Below are positions 40,939-49,952 of a stretch of DNA of 64,000 nt, piece after piece (the first letter of the stretch is position 1; every line of letters begins with the position of its first letter). The DNA lies in the NCBI RefSeq assembly GCF_027922425.1, contig NZ_BSFQ01000017.1:86661-150660 (forward strand). Direction: 5' to 3'. The position numbers were made by a program, and so were the translations under genes. This DNA is from Pseudonocardia halophobica. GTDB taxonomy: Bacteria > Actinomycetota > Actinomycetes > Mycobacteriales > Pseudonocardiaceae. A model generated the notes under the pieces. It made no database searches, had not been told where the DNA came from, and saw only the letters and a list, made by a program, of their open reading frames with translations.

Positions 40939-42459
40939 GTGAGCGGCACCGTCGTCGACGCCCTGACCTGGTGGGTCCGCACCGTTCCCGACCATCCCGC
41001 GATCGACTTCGACGGCGACGTCGTCACCTACGCCGAGCTGGACACGTGGTCGGACGGGGTGGCCGCCGCGCTGCGCGACGACGGCGTCGCGGCGGGGGAC
41101 CGGGTCGGGATCGTCGGGGCGAACAGCCTCGAGTGGTGCGTGGCCGCCGTCGCGGCGTGGAAGGTCGGGGCGGTGGTGTGCGGCTTCAACCAGCGCTTCC
41201 TCGCCGCCGAGCTGGGTGCGCTGGTGGAGCTGTGCGAGCCCACCGTGGTGTGCGGCGATACCGCCCACCTCCCGCTGCTGGACGAGGTCGTCGCCACGGG
41301 CGCGGCGTTCGCCCCGCGGGGCCTGGACTCCGTCGCCGCGCTGCGAGGAGGTGCTCACCCTCCGACCGCGCGACCCGACGTGCTCCCGGACGACCCGACG
41401 GCGATCGTCTTCACGAGCGGCACCACGGGGACGCCGAAGGGCGTGGTGTTCACCCACCGGACGGTCGCCGGGATCATGCACGAGTGGTCGCTCGGCGAGC
41501 CGGTTGCGCCCAACGACCTGCGCGTGCTGCTGGTGCTGCCGATGTTCACCGCAGCCGGCGTGATCTGGGGGCTCGCCCGCGGCCTCGTGCAGGGCGGGAC
41601 GATGTACCTGCAGCCGCGCTTCGACCCTGCTCGCGCCCTGGAGGTGCTGCAGGAGGCCCGGATCACCACCTTCACGGGGCCGCCGATCCTGTTCGAGCAG
41701 GTGTCCCGCGTGCCGGGCTTCGAGCGGACCCGGATGGAGCACCTGACCACGGCGTGGGTCGGTGGCGCCCGCGTCCCGGTGCCGTTGCTGGAGAAGTGGC
41801 GCCCCCGCGGCGTCGCGCTGCGCCAGATCTACGGCCAGACCGAGATCGGCGGCACCGCCACGGCGATGTCGGCGGAGGGCGCGCTCGCGCACCCGGACAA
41901 GTGCGGCTGGGGTGGCCCGTTCACCCGCATCCGCGTCGTCGACGCCGACGGCCACGACTGTGCCCCGGGTGAGGTCGGCGAGATCATCATGCGGGGCCCG
42001 GGCATGTTCCCCGGCTACTGGCGCAACGAGGAGGCCACCAAGAAGGCCCTGCGCGGCGGCTGGCTGCACACCGGCGACCTCGGCACCCTCGACGAGGAGG
42101 GCCTGCTCACCTACGTCGACCGGATGGGCGAGATGATCAACTCGGGTGGGTTGAAGATCTCCCCGGCCGAGCTGGAGACCGTCCTTGCGCAGGCGCCCGG
42201 CGTCGCCGAGGTGGCCGTGATCCCGGTACCGGACGAGAAGTTCGGCGAGACACCCGCCGCCGTCGTGCACACCGAGGGCGAGCTGGATCCCGCCGCGCTC
42301 GTCGCCTTCTGCAACGACCGCCTCGCGGACTACAAGGTCCCGCGGTACGTGATCCCGCACAACGGCCCGCTCCCGCGGATGGCGAGCGGGAAGATCGCCA
42401 AGCGGGACCTGCGGGGTGTCTACGCAGACGCGCCGCAGCGGTTCCCGAAGGTCCGATGA
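40939..42459 (+). CDS. Acyl-CoA ligase (ANL superfamily)
   Basis: A 506-residue adenylate-forming ligase. P-loop TSGTTGTPKGVVFTH (in parts), IYGQTEIGGT (A5), YVDRMGEMINSGGLKISPAELE (A8, in parts) and the catalytic lysine in RMASGKIAKRDL. Starts at GTG 40939 after GGAGG. The alpha/beta hydrolase gene starts inside its stop (ATGA). Likely activates the acid made by the aldehyde dehydrogenase or a hydrolysis product; specificity unknown. Confidence 0.9.
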   Translation: MSGTVVDALTWWVRTVPDHPAIDFDGDVVTYAELDTWSDGVAAALRDDGVAAGDRVGIVGANSLEWCVAAVAAWKVGAVVCGFNQRFLAAELGALVELCEPTVVCGDTAHLPLLDEVVATGAAFAPRGLDSVAALRGGAHPPTARPDVLPDDPTAIVFTSGTTGTPKGVVFTHRTVAGIMHEWSLGEPVAPNDLRVLLVLPMFTAAGVIWGLARGLVQGGTMYLQPRFDPARALEVLQEARITTFTGPPILFEQVSRVPGFERTRMEHLTTAWVGGARVPVPLLEKWRPRGVALRQIYGQTEIGGTATAMSAEGALAHPDKCGWGGPFTRIRVVDADGHDCAPGEVGEIIMRGPGMFPGYWRNEEATKKALRGGWLHTGDLGTLDEEGLLTYVDRMGEMINSGGLKISPAELETVLAQAPGVAEVAVIPVPDEKFGETPAAVVHTEGELDPAALVAFCNDRLADYKVPRYVIPHNGPLPRMASGKIAKRDLRGVYADAPQRFPKVR

Positions 42460-43391
42460 GGACGGTCCGGCTCGACGACGTCGCGCTGTCGGTCCGGGAG
42501 CAGGGCTCCGGCCCACCGGTCGTGCTCGTGCACGGCTTCCCCGAGCTCGCGTACTCCTGGCGGCACGTGCAGCCGGCCCTGGCCGGCGCCGGGTTCCGGG
42601 TACTCGCCCCGGACATGCGCGGCTACGGCGGATCGAGCTGTCCGGCGGAGCCGGCGGCCTACGGGATCGAGGCGCTGACCGGCGACCTCGTCGGGCTGCT
42701 CGACGCGCACGGGTACCAGCGGGCGGTCTTCGTCGGGCACGACTGGGGTGCGACCGTGGTGTGGCAGCTCGCCCTGCTGCACCCCGACCGGGTCGCCGGC
42801 GTCTGCGCGCTCAGCGTCCCGTTCACCCCGCGCGCCCGCCGGCTCCCGCTCGAGATCTGGCGCGAGCGCCTGGCGGACCGGTTCTTCTACATCCGGCACT
42901 TCCACGAGGAGGGCGTGGCCGACGCGGAGCTGGCCAAGGACCCCGAGCGCACCATGCGGCTCGTGCTCGGCGGACTGACCGTCGACGCCCTGCTGGGCCC
43001 CGACGACGGCCGCGGCTACCTCGACCGCCTCGCCGAACCGGACGGCCTGCCCCCGTGGCTCTCCGACGCAGACCTGCGCACCTACGCCGAGGCCTTCGCC
43101 CGCACCGGGTTCACCGGCCCGCTGAACTGGTACCGGGCGATCGACCGGAACTGGACGGCCACCCCGCACCTGGCCGGGGCCCGCGTCACCGCGCCCTGCC
43201 TGTTCGTCGCGGGGACCGACGACCCGGCTCTCGTCGTGATGCCCCACGCCGGCCAGGAGCGCCACCTCGACGACCTGCGGGGCACGGTGCTGCTGCCGGG
43301 TGCCGGGCACTGGATCCAGCAGGAGCGGCCCGCAGAGGTCACCGAGGCGATCCTCGGGTTCCTGCGCTCGCTCGGTCCCTGGTGGACCTGA
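42456..43391 (+). CDS. Alpha/beta hydrolase, epoxide-hydrolase type
   Basis: A 311-residue hydrolase. HGFPE (26-30) forms the oxyanion hole, nucleophile Asp96 is in VGHDWGAT, and the catalytic His285 is in GAGHWIQ. A nucleophilic Asp instead of Ser and the cap region containing LNWYRAIDRNW (a cap tyrosine) indicate an epoxide hydrolase or haloalkane dehalogenase-like enzyme rather than an esterase. It is coupled to the ligase by a four-base overlap, so epoxide opening may feed the same pathway. Confidence 0.88.
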   Translation: MRTVRLDDVALSVREQGSGPPVVLVHGFPELAYSWRHVQPALAGAGFRVLAPDMRGYGGSSCPAEPAAYGIEALTGDLVGLLDAHGYQRAVFVGHDWGATVVWQLALLHPDRVAGVCALSVPFTPRARRLPLEIWRERLADRFFYIRHFHEEGVADAELAKDPERTMRLVLGGLTVDALLGPDDGRGYLDRLAEPDGLPPWLSDADLRTYAEAFARTGFTGPLNWYRAIDRNWTATPHLAGARVTAPCLFVAGTDDPALVVMPHAGQERHLDDLRGTVLLPGAGHWIQQERPAEVTEAILGFLRSLGPWWT

Positions 43392-43397
43392 GACCGC

Positions 43398-44954
43398 TCA
43401 CGCGGACCCCTCCGCCGACGACACGCGCAGGGCGACGGCGTCGGCCGGGACGGTCGGGTAGGCCTTGCGCAGCTCCGGCTTGGCGATCTTCCCGGAGAAG
43501 GTGCGGGGGAGCGGCCCGGCGGCGACCGCGAAGCGTGGCCGCTTGAACCCGGCGAGGTCGCCGCGGGCTTTCTCGGTGAGGCGGTCGAGCACCGGGTCGG
43601 GATCGCCCGCGCAGTGCACGACGAGCATCGGGACCTCGCCCCACCGTTCGTCCGGCACCCCGATCACGGCCAGCTCGGTGACGCCCTCGACCCCGGCCAG
43701 CACCCGCTCGATCTCCGCGGGGTACACGTTGATGCCACCCGAGATCAGCATGTCCTTGGTGCGGTCGACCACCTTGAGGTAGCCGCGCTCGTCCATCGCG
43801 CCCAGGTCGCCGGACCGCAGCCAGCCGCCGGGGAGCACGGTCGCGGCGGTGGCCTCCGGGTTGCGCCAGTACCCGCGCATCACGTGTGCCCCGCGCACCA
43901 GGATCTCGCCGACCTCGCCGGACGCGGCGGTCTCGGCCGGGTCGGTTGCGGCGATGCGGATCGTGGTCCCCATGATCGCCTTGCCCGCGTACCCCGGGTA
44001 CGTCGCGGCGTCCTCCGCCCGCAGCGCGCTGATCAGGCCCGAGGCCTCGGTCATCCCGTAGACCTGCACGAGGGAGACGCCCCGCTCGCGGTAGGTCTCG
44101 AGCAGGTCCAGCCGCACCGGCGCCCCGCCCACCGCGGCGGACACCAGCGAGGAGAGATCGCGCCGGGTGAAGTCGGGCGACTGCGCCATCCGCTCCCACA
44201 GCACGGGCACGGTCGTGAGCGCCGAGATCCGGTGCCGCTCGATCATGTCGAGGTAGCGGTCCGGGTCGAAGTCCCGCTCCAGCACCATCGTGCCGCCCGC
44301 GTACACGGTGAACTGCATGAAGCAGGAGATGACGGCCCCGGTGTAGACGAGCGGGACGGCGACCAGGATCCGGTCCCGCCAGCTCAGCCCCTCGGACACG
44401 ACCTTGGCCTCGGCGGGGGCGAGGACGCTGCGGTGGGTCAGCACCGCGCCCTTCTGCACGCCCGTGGTGCCCGAGGTGTAGCAGAGGAACGCGGCGTCGT
44501 CGTCGGCGATCCCGACGGCCGGCGGCGTGGTCCCGGCCGACAGCAGCTCGGCGTACCCGGGCAGGTCGGAGCCGCCGAGGCACACGACGTCGAGGGGCTG
44601 CGCGGCGGCCGCGACCTCCAGGGCCGGGGCCAGCGCCTCCTCGGTGACCACGATGCGGCAGTCGGCGTCGAGCACGAGCGGAGCGAGCTCGCCGGCCGTG
44701 AGCCGCACGTTGAGCGGCACGCTGACGGCACCGAGCTTGAGCGTCCCGAGGATCACGTGGACGAGCTCGGGGCGGTTGCCCATCAATGCGCCCACGCGGT
44801 CGCCGGGCCGGACGCCCCGGGCCGCCAGGCCGGCGGCGACCGCGTCCGTCACCGCGTCGAGCTCGGCCCAGCTCTGCCGCACGTCCCCGCAGATCAGGGC
44901 CTCGTGTTCGGGCCGCCAGTGACCCCAGAAACGCACCAGCTCGGCGAGGTTCAC
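43398..44954 (-). CDS. Acyl-CoA ligase (ANL superfamily)
   Basis: A 518-residue ligase with TSGTTGVQKGAVLTH (P-loop, in parts), VYGMTEASGL (A5), VVDRTKDMLISGGINVYP (A8) and catalytic lysine in TFSGKIAKPEL. Its gene converges with the hydrolase (six-base gap) and starts at GTG 44954 after GGAG. The promoter region holds a GAGAC-N14-GTCTC inverted repeat also found before the second aldehyde dehydrogenase, so the two units may share a regulator. Substrate unknown; co-location with Mce genes suggests a lipid or terpenoid acid. Confidence 0.9.
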   Translation of the reverse strand: MNLAELVRFWGHWRPEHEALICGDVRQSWAELDAVTDAVAAGLAARGVRPGDRVGALMGNRPELVHVILGTLKLGAVSVPLNVRLTAGELAPLVLDADCRIVVTEEALAPALEVAAAAQPLDVVCLGGSDLPGYAELLSAGTTPPAVGIADDDAAFLCYTSGTTGVQKGAVLTHRSVLAPAEAKVVSEGLSWRDRILVAVPLVYTGAVISCFMQFTVYAGGTMVLERDFDPDRYLDMIERHRISALTTVPVLWERMAQSPDFTRRDLSSLVSAAVGGAPVRLDLLETYRERGVSLVQVYGMTEASGLISALRAEDAATYPGYAGKAIMGTTIRIAATDPAETAASGEVGEILVRGAHVMRGYWRNPEATAATVLPGGWLRSGDLGAMDERGYLKVVDRTKDMLISGGINVYPAEIERVLAGVEGVTELAVIGVPDERWGEVPMLVVHCAGDPDPVLDRLTEKARGDLAGFKRPRFAVAAGPLPRTFSGKIAKPELRKAYPTVPADAVALRVSSAEGSA

Positions 44955-45058
44955 GGCGCACCACTCCAGTCGGCGTCGACGGTGGTCCGGACGTGCCGTC
45001 GGGAGCGGCGCGACCGGGCGGACTCACCCGAGCGGGTGGCCGCTCCGACCCTGACACA

Positions 45059-45084
45059 TGAGACAGTCTGCGTCAATCGTCTCG
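45059..45084. promoter_or_regulatory. GAGAC-N14-GTCTC inverted repeat, copy 1
   Basis: TGAGACAG at 45059 and GTCTCG at 45079-45084, about 105 bases before the acyl-CoA ligase start. It matches the repeat at 57561-57586 in arm sequence, spacing and a central CGT. Confidence 0.5.
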
Positions 45085-45091
45085 CAGGCGA

Positions 45092-45541
45092 TCAGGTGGT
45101 GTGGACGATCAGCACGTCGACCCCGGCGTTGCGTGCGGCGTCCCCGGGGACGGAGCCGAGCAGGCGTCCGACCAGGCTGCCGAGCCCCCGGTTACCGACC
45201 ACGAGCAGGTCCGCCGCGTTGTCCTTCACCGCGCGGGTCAGGACGTCGACGGGGTCGCCGTCGGCGGCCGAGGTGCTGATCCGGTCGGCCGCGATCTCGC
45301 GGGCGGCGTGGTCGCGCGCGGTCCGGAGGGTCTCCTCGGCAGGCGTCCAGCCGTGGACGAGGTGGGCCTCCTCCTTGAGGACGTCGTCGGCCGGACCGGT
45401 GTCCTTCTCGCTCGGGTGGTACGCCGACACGATCACGAGGCCGGCGTCGTGGGCGCGGGCGACGGCCGCGGCCCGGGTGACCGCGGCGTAGGAGGTGTCG
45501 GAGCCGTCGGTGCCGACGACGACGGTGGAGTAGGCGGGCAT
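45092..45541 (-). CDS. Universal stress protein (UspA family)
   Basis: A 149-residue UspA domain: VVVGTDGSDTSYAAV at the start and the nucleotide-binding motif VVGNRGLGSLVGRLLGSVP near the end, which matches the ATP-binding Usp type. ATG 45541. It lies 23 bases after the Mce ATPase gene on the same strand and may be co-transcribed with it; the pairing is unusual but a function in lipid transport is not implied. Confidence 0.9.
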   Translation of the reverse strand: MPAYSTVVVGTDGSDTSYAAVTRAAAVARAHDAGLVIVSAYHPSEKDTGPADDVLKEEAHLVHGWTPAEETLRTARDHAAREIAADRISTSAADGDPVDVLTRAVKDNAADLLVVGNRGLGSLVGRLLGSVPGDAARNAGVDVLIVHTT

Positions 45542-45564
45542 CGGTGCCTCCTGGGTCGGTGGTC

Positions 45565-46656
45565 TCAACGGACCTGCGGCAGCTGGGTGGTCGGGTCGTC
45601 GTCCGGACTGACCCTCGGGAGCGTGCGGGTCGGGTCCTCCGGCCGGCCGTAGGGCGCCGCGCCGACGGCCTGCGCGCGCTCCTGCGGGGCGCCGTTCTCC
45701 CCGAACGAGCGGCGGATGGCCTCCTGGGCCGCGGGCGGGAGGGTGTGCAGCATGTCCCGCACCCGCTTCTGCCGGCGGGCGACGGCCTTGCGCTCGGGCA
45801 GCCCGGCGGTGGCTTGCAGCTGGGGCTTGATCGGGGGCAGCCCGTCGAGCTCGTCGACCTCGGCCATCTCGCGGGCGGCCTGGGCGGTGTCCTTCTCCTC
45901 GGACATGCCGATGGGGCCCTGGCGGCGGCCGTTGAGGAACTGGGCGACGACGGGGTCGTCGCTGGTGAGCAGGACCTCGCGGGGGCCGAACATGGCGAGG
46001 TGCTTGCGGTAGAGCATGCCGATGTTGTCCGGCACGGTCTGGGCGGTGTTGATGTCGTGGGTGACGATGAGGAACGTGGAGTCGGTCTGCGCGTTCAGGT
46101 CGATGATCAGCTGGTTGAGGTAGGCGGTGCGGACCGGGTCGAGGCCGGAGTCCGGCTCGTCGAACAGGATGATCTCGGGGTCGAGGACGAGCGCGCGGGC
46201 GAGGCCGGCGCGCTTGCGCATGCCGCCGGAGATCTCGCCGGGCAGCTTCATCTCGTCGCCCTTGAGGCCGACCATGTCCATCTTCTCCATGACGATGTCG
46301 CGGATCTGCGACTCGCTCTTCCTGGTGTGCTCGCGCAGCGGGAAGGCGATGTTGTCGTAGAGGTTCATCGAGCCGAACAGGGCGCCGTCCTGGAAGAGGA
46401 CGCCGAAGAGCTTGCGCAGCTCGTACAGCTTGGACTCGTTGCACCGCACCAGGTCGGTGTCGTGGATGACGATGGAGCCCATCTCGGGCTTGAGCAGCCC
46501 GATCAGCGACTTCAGGAACACCGACTTGCCGGTGCCCGAGGGTCCGAGCAGGACCGACACCTCGCCCGGGGGCAGGGTGAGGGTGACGTCGGACCAGATG
46601 TTGGCACGGCCGAAGGACTTGGACAGTCCTTCGACGGTCACCTCGACACCGGGCAT
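45565..46656 (-). CDS. mceG: Mce transporter ATPase (MkL/MceG type)
   Basis: A 363-residue ABC ATPase. Walker A GPSGTGKSVF, FGVLFQDGALFGSM, signature ISGGMRKRAGLARAL and Walker B IILFDEPDSGLDP match the MlaF/MkL group that energises Mce import systems. The ATPase domain ends near residue 250; the last 110 residues form a hydrophilic extension with ARRQKRVRDMLHTLP, QEAIRRSFGE and a polar tail. In mycobacteria this ATPase is unlinked to mce loci; here it is divergent from yrbEA. The promoter has a CCTA-N7-TAGG dyad 43 bases before ATG 46656. Confidence 0.9.
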   Translation of the reverse strand: MPGVEVTVEGLSKSFGRANIWSDVTLTLPPGEVSVLLGPSGTGKSVFLKSLIGLLKPEMGSIVIHDTDLVRCNESKLYELRKLFGVLFQDGALFGSMNLYDNIAFPLREHTRKSESQIRDIVMEKMDMVGLKGDEMKLPGEISGGMRKRAGLARALVLDPEIILFDEPDSGLDPVRTAYLNQLIIDLNAQTDSTFLIVTHDINTAQTVPDNIGMLYRKHLAMFGPREVLLTSDDPVVAQFLNGRRQGPIGMSEEKDTAQAAREMAEVDELDGLPPIKPQLQATAGLPERKAVARRQKRVRDMLHTLPPAAQEAIRRSFGENGAPQERAQAVGAAPYGRPEDPTRTLPRVSPDDDPTTQLPQVR

Positions 46657-46698
46657 GGGAGCACCTCCGTGGGCTCGTCGCGCGGGTTCGGCACCCAA

Positions 46699-46713
46699 CC
46701 TAAAGGTCCTAGG
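46699..46713. promoter_or_regulatory. CCTA-N7-TAGG dyad before the Mce ATPase gene
   Basis: CCTAAAGG-TC-CTAGG. Thirteen of fifteen bases equal the site before the aldehyde dehydrogenase at 39250. Confidence 0.55.
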
Positions 46714-46923
46714 GACGTGCGGTACGCTGTGGTGTGCGTCACCGGCTGTCGTCCCGTGTCCTTCGTCGGGGCCCTGACCTGCGGTTCCGGATGGTTTGAT
46801 ACGTACAACGCAATCTGTCAGATGAAGCATCGTGAGCGCGGTGGCTTTCACCTGGACGTGTGGGAATCGGCGGTATATCCCCAGCTCACCGCACCGATGG
46901 CCCAGGATTGGGGCTCATCCGAC

Positions 46924-46940
46924 GTTACGAAGAACGTAAC
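46924..46940. promoter_or_regulatory. GTTACG-N5-CGTAAC palindrome before the yrbE-mce operon
   Basis: Perfect six-base arms, spacer AAGAA, 180 bases before the first yrbE start. It is the clearest dyad on the mce side of the divergent region. Confidence 0.5.
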
Positions 46941-47118
46941 TTGTTGCGTCACCCGTCGTTGAGTCCTTCTGAACGGACGCCGAGCCCCCGATCGTGGCGC
47001 CCGACGCGCAAGGCCCGTCCCCGCGTAGTCCCCGCAGTCTCAGTGCAGAGGCCCAGATGCAGCAGCTCCCCACCGCATGCCGGCCGCGCCTCGCTCCGTC
47101 CTCCCGGACGGGGGCGTG

Positions 47119-47895
47119 ATGGCCGCGCCCACGCTCACCCGCGTCGTCAAACCCATCGGCGGCTTCTTCGCGTTCACGCTCGACACGTTCGTGGCGATGT
47201 TCAAGCCGCCCTTCCAGTGGCGCGAGTTCATCCAGCAGACCTGGTTCGTCGCGAGCGTCTCGCTCGGCCCCGCGATCCTGCTGGGCATCCCCTTCGTCGC
47301 CCTGGTGACCTTCCAGTTCAACCTGATCCTGGTCGAGATCGGCGCGATCGACCTGTCCGGCTCGGGCTCGGGCTTCGCCACGGTCACCCAGATCGGCCCC
47401 GTCGCGACGACGTTCATCATCGCCGGCGCCAGCTCGACGGCGATCTGCGCGGACATCGGCGCCCGCAAGATCCGCGAGGAGCTCGACGCGATGGAGGTGC
47501 TCGGCATCGACACCGTCCAGCGCCTCGTCGTCCCCCGCGTGCTGGCCACGGCGGTGAACGCCTTCCTGCTCAACGGCGTCATGATCCTCATCGGGCTGTC
47601 CGGCGGGTTCGTGTTCGGCGTGTTCCTGCAGGGCGCCTCGCCGGGGCAGTACGTCGACTCGATGAAGCTGCTGGTCGGCTTCCCCGACCTGGTCCACGGC
47701 GAGATCCGCGCCGTGGTCTTCGGCGTGGTCGGCGCGCTCATCGGCTGCTACCGCGGCATGACCTGTGCCGCCGGGCCGCGCGGCGTGGGCAACGCGGTGA
47801 ACGAGACCGTCGTCTACACGTTCCTCGCGCTGTTCCCGATCAACATCCTGCTCACGCAGATCCCCTACTCGCTCGGCATCGTCGGAGGGCACTGA
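47119..47895 (+). CDS. yrbEA: YrbE-type Mce permease subunit A
   Basis: A 258-residue integral membrane protein of the MlaE/YrbE family with about five helices. The conserved QTWFVASVSLGPAILLGIPFVAL segment, the cytoplasmic EELDAMEVLGIDTVQRLVVPRVLA coupling helix (both in parts) and GPRGVGNAVNETVVYTF near the end are diagnostic. With YrbEB it forms the inner-membrane channel of the Mce importer. ATG 47119 is used; GTG 47116 is equally possible. First gene of the mce operon, one base before yrbEB. Confidence 0.93.
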   Translation: MAAPTLTRVVKPIGGFFAFTLDTFVAMFKPPFQWREFIQQTWFVASVSLGPAILLGIPFVALVTFQFNLILVEIGAIDLSGSGSGFATVTQIGPVATTFIIAGASSTAICADIGARKIREELDAMEVLGIDTVQRLVVPRVLATAVNAFLLNGVMILIGLSGGFVFGVFLQGASPGQYVDSMKLLVGFPDLVHGEIRAVVFGVVGALIGCYRGMTCAAGPRGVGNAVNETVVYTFLALFPINILLTQIPYSLGIVGGH

Positions 47896-47896
47896 G

Positions 47897-48751
47897 ATGG
47901 CGCAGATGGGTGCGCGCTCGGTCGCCGAGAGCGCGAAGCGGCTCCTCACCGGCCCGCTGCGGCTGCTCGACGACCTCGGCCGGCAGGCCGAGTTCTACGG
48001 CAGGTCGATCGCCTGGACCCCGAAGGCGGTCAAGAGCTACAAGACCGAGCAGGTCCGGCTCATCGCCGAGGTCGGCATGAGCTCCGGGGCGCTCGCCGTG
48101 ATCGGCGGCTCCTCGGTGATCACTCTGTTCATCACGCTGTTCGCCGGGGTCACCGGCGGCGTCCAGACCTTCGACGCGCTGCAGAACCTGCAGCTCGAGG
48201 CGCTCGGCGGGTTCGCCTCGGCGATCATCAACCCGCGGCTGCTCACCCCGATCGTCGCCGGCGCCGCGCTGGCGGCCACCGTCGGTTCCGGGTTCACCGC
48301 GCAGCTCGGTGCGATGCGGGTGTCGGAGGAGATCGACGCGCTGGAGGTCATCGGCGTCCGGTCGCTGCCGTATCTGGTCACGACGCGGCTGGTCGCCGGG
48401 ATGATCACCATCATCCCCATCTTCGCGATGGCGATGTGCGGGGCGTGGATCGGCTGGAAGCTGACCCAGGTCAACTTCTTCGGGCTGTCCGAGGGCACCT
48501 ACGACCACTACATGGACACGTTCATGCAGTGGCAGGACGTGCTCTACTCCTTCGCCCAGGCCGTCGGGATCGCCGTGGTGGTGATCCTGATCCACACCTA
48601 CTACGGCTACACCGCCTCCGGCGGCCCCGCCGGGGTGGGACGTGCGGTGGGCAAGGCCGTGCGCACCTCGCTGATCGCGGTCCTCGCCGTCGAGCTGGCC
48701 ATCTCCATGGCGCTCTACGCCGACTCCGACGCCTTCCGGATCTCGGGATAG
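47897..48751 (+). CDS. yrbEB: YrbE-type Mce permease subunit B
   Basis: A 284-residue MlaE/YrbE protein with the same plan: coupling helix SEEIDALEVIGVRSLPYLVTTRLVAG (in parts), ASGGPAGVGRAVGKAVRTS at the end, and five to six helices. It lies one base after yrbEA and four bases before mceA. Confidence 0.93.
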   Translation: MAQMGARSVAESAKRLLTGPLRLLDDLGRQAEFYGRSIAWTPKAVKSYKTEQVRLIAEVGMSSGALAVIGGSSVITLFITLFAGVTGGVQTFDALQNLQLEALGGFASAIINPRLLTPIVAGAALAATVGSGFTAQLGAMRVSEEIDALEVIGVRSLPYLVTTRLVAGMITIIPIFAMAMCGAWIGWKLTQVNFFGLSEGTYDHYMDTFMQWQDVLYSFAQAVGIAVVVILIHTYYGYTASGGPAGVGRAVGKAVRTSLIAVLAVELAISMALYADSDAFRISG

Positions 48752-48755
48752 CGGC

Positions 48756-49952
48756 ATGACGAACTCGATCAAGCTCAAGGTCTACGCCCTGATCCTGCTG
48801 GGCGTCATCGGCGGGTTCGCCGCGCTCTGCGTCGCCGTCTACAACAAGGCCTTCACCTCGACCGTGCCCGTCTACGTGCGCGCCGACCGGACCGGCCTGC
48901 AGATGTACCCGGGCAACCGGGTCCAGCTACTCGGCGTCGACGTCGGCGAGGTCGGCGCCGTCGCCCTCGACGAGGGCGGCGGGACCGTCGAGATCACGCT
49001 GAAGATGGACCCGGACACGCTCGACGCCATCCCGGCCAACGCCGGGGTGCAGCTCAACCAGCTCACGGCGTTCGGGGCGAAGACGGTCGGCATCACCGTC
49101 CCGGAGCAGCCCTCGTCCGTGCGCCTCGCGGCGAACGACACGCTCATGACCGACCGGGTCACGGTCGAGGTCAACACCCTGTTCGACCACCTCGACTCCG
49201 TGCTCACGACGTTGCAGCCGGACAAGGTCAGCGCCTTCCTCGGGAACATGGCCCAGGCCCTGCAGGGCCGCGGCGCACAGATCGGCGAGACCGCCGGCGA
49301 GCTCGAGGCCTACCTGCGCCGGTTCAACGAGAACCTCCCGGACCTGCAGCGGACGCTGGCCAGCGGCGCGGACCTGACCGACCTCTACGCCGACATCGCG
49401 CCGGACCTGACGCACCTGCTCGACGACGCGGCCTTCACCAGCCGCACCGTCGTGGACCAGCAGGCCCAGCTGGACAGCTTCTTCTACCAGGTCACCCGCC
49501 TCTCCGGGGTCGGCGCGGACTTCTTCCGGCACAACGGCGACGACCTGGAGGAGGTCGTGCGCACCGGCCTGCCGACCACCGACCTGCTCCGCGAGTACTC
49601 GCCGGAGTTCGCCTGCTTCATCCAGGGCATGGACGAGGGCCGCAAGCGCCTCGAGAAGACCCAGGGCGACACGGTGCCCGGCCTGGTCGGCAACACGACC
49701 TTCGAGCCGGGCGACCGCGCCTACGACGGGCCGCCGGTCGTCGCGGCGACGGGCGGTCCGAACTGCAACGGCCTGCCCTCCGTCGACGGTCTGAGCACGC
49801 CGCCGGAGCTGCTGCGCAACGTCGACAAGGGCGGCGAGCCGAACCCGGAGCCCGGCGACAACACCCTCCGGATCGGCGACCCGCCGCTCGTGGCCCAGCT
49901 GTTCGGCCCGCTCGCGGCGCAGGGCACGGCGCAGCAGGGAGGTGAGCGATGA
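48756..49952 (+). CDS. mceA: Mce family protein A
   Basis: A 398-residue protein with one N-terminal helix (about 8-30) and an MCE domain (about 35-115; GNRVQLLGVDVGEVG is the core strand), then a long helical region (150-310) that forms part of the periplasmic tunnel, and a Pro/Gly-rich C-terminus. Six such proteins make a hetero-hexameric channel carrying lipids to YrbE. Its stop overlaps mceB by four bases. Confidence 0.92.
   Translation: MTNSIKLKVYALILLGVIGGFAALCVAVYNKAFTSTVPVYVRADRTGLQMYPGNRVQLLGVDVGEVGAVALDEGGGTVEITLKMDPDTLDAIPANAGVQLNQLTAFGAKTVGITVPEQPSSVRLAANDTLMTDRVTVEVNTLFDHLDSVLTTLQPDKVSAFLGNMAQALQGRGAQIGETAGELEAYLRRFNENLPDLQRTLASGADLTDLYADIAPDLTHLLDDAAFTSRTVVDQQAQLDSFFYQVTRLSGVGADFFRHNGDDLEEVVRTGLPTTDLLREYSPEFACFIQGMDEGRKRLEKTQGDTVPGLVGNTTFEPGDRAYDGPPVVAATGGPNCNGLPSVDGLSTPPELLRNVDKGGEPNPEPGDNTLRIGDPPLVAQLFGPLAAQGTAQQGGER

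Larger units (their letters stand above)
46657..47118. promoter_or_regulatory. 462-base divergent region between the Mce ATPase and yrbE genes
   Basis: No convincing gene is seen. It holds a CCTA-N7-TAGG dyad (46699-46713), a GTTACG-N5-CGTAAC palindrome (46924-46940) and A/T-rich patches around 46797-46815 and 46870-46876 that are unusual for this DNA and suggest promoters for both directions. Confidence 0.5.
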
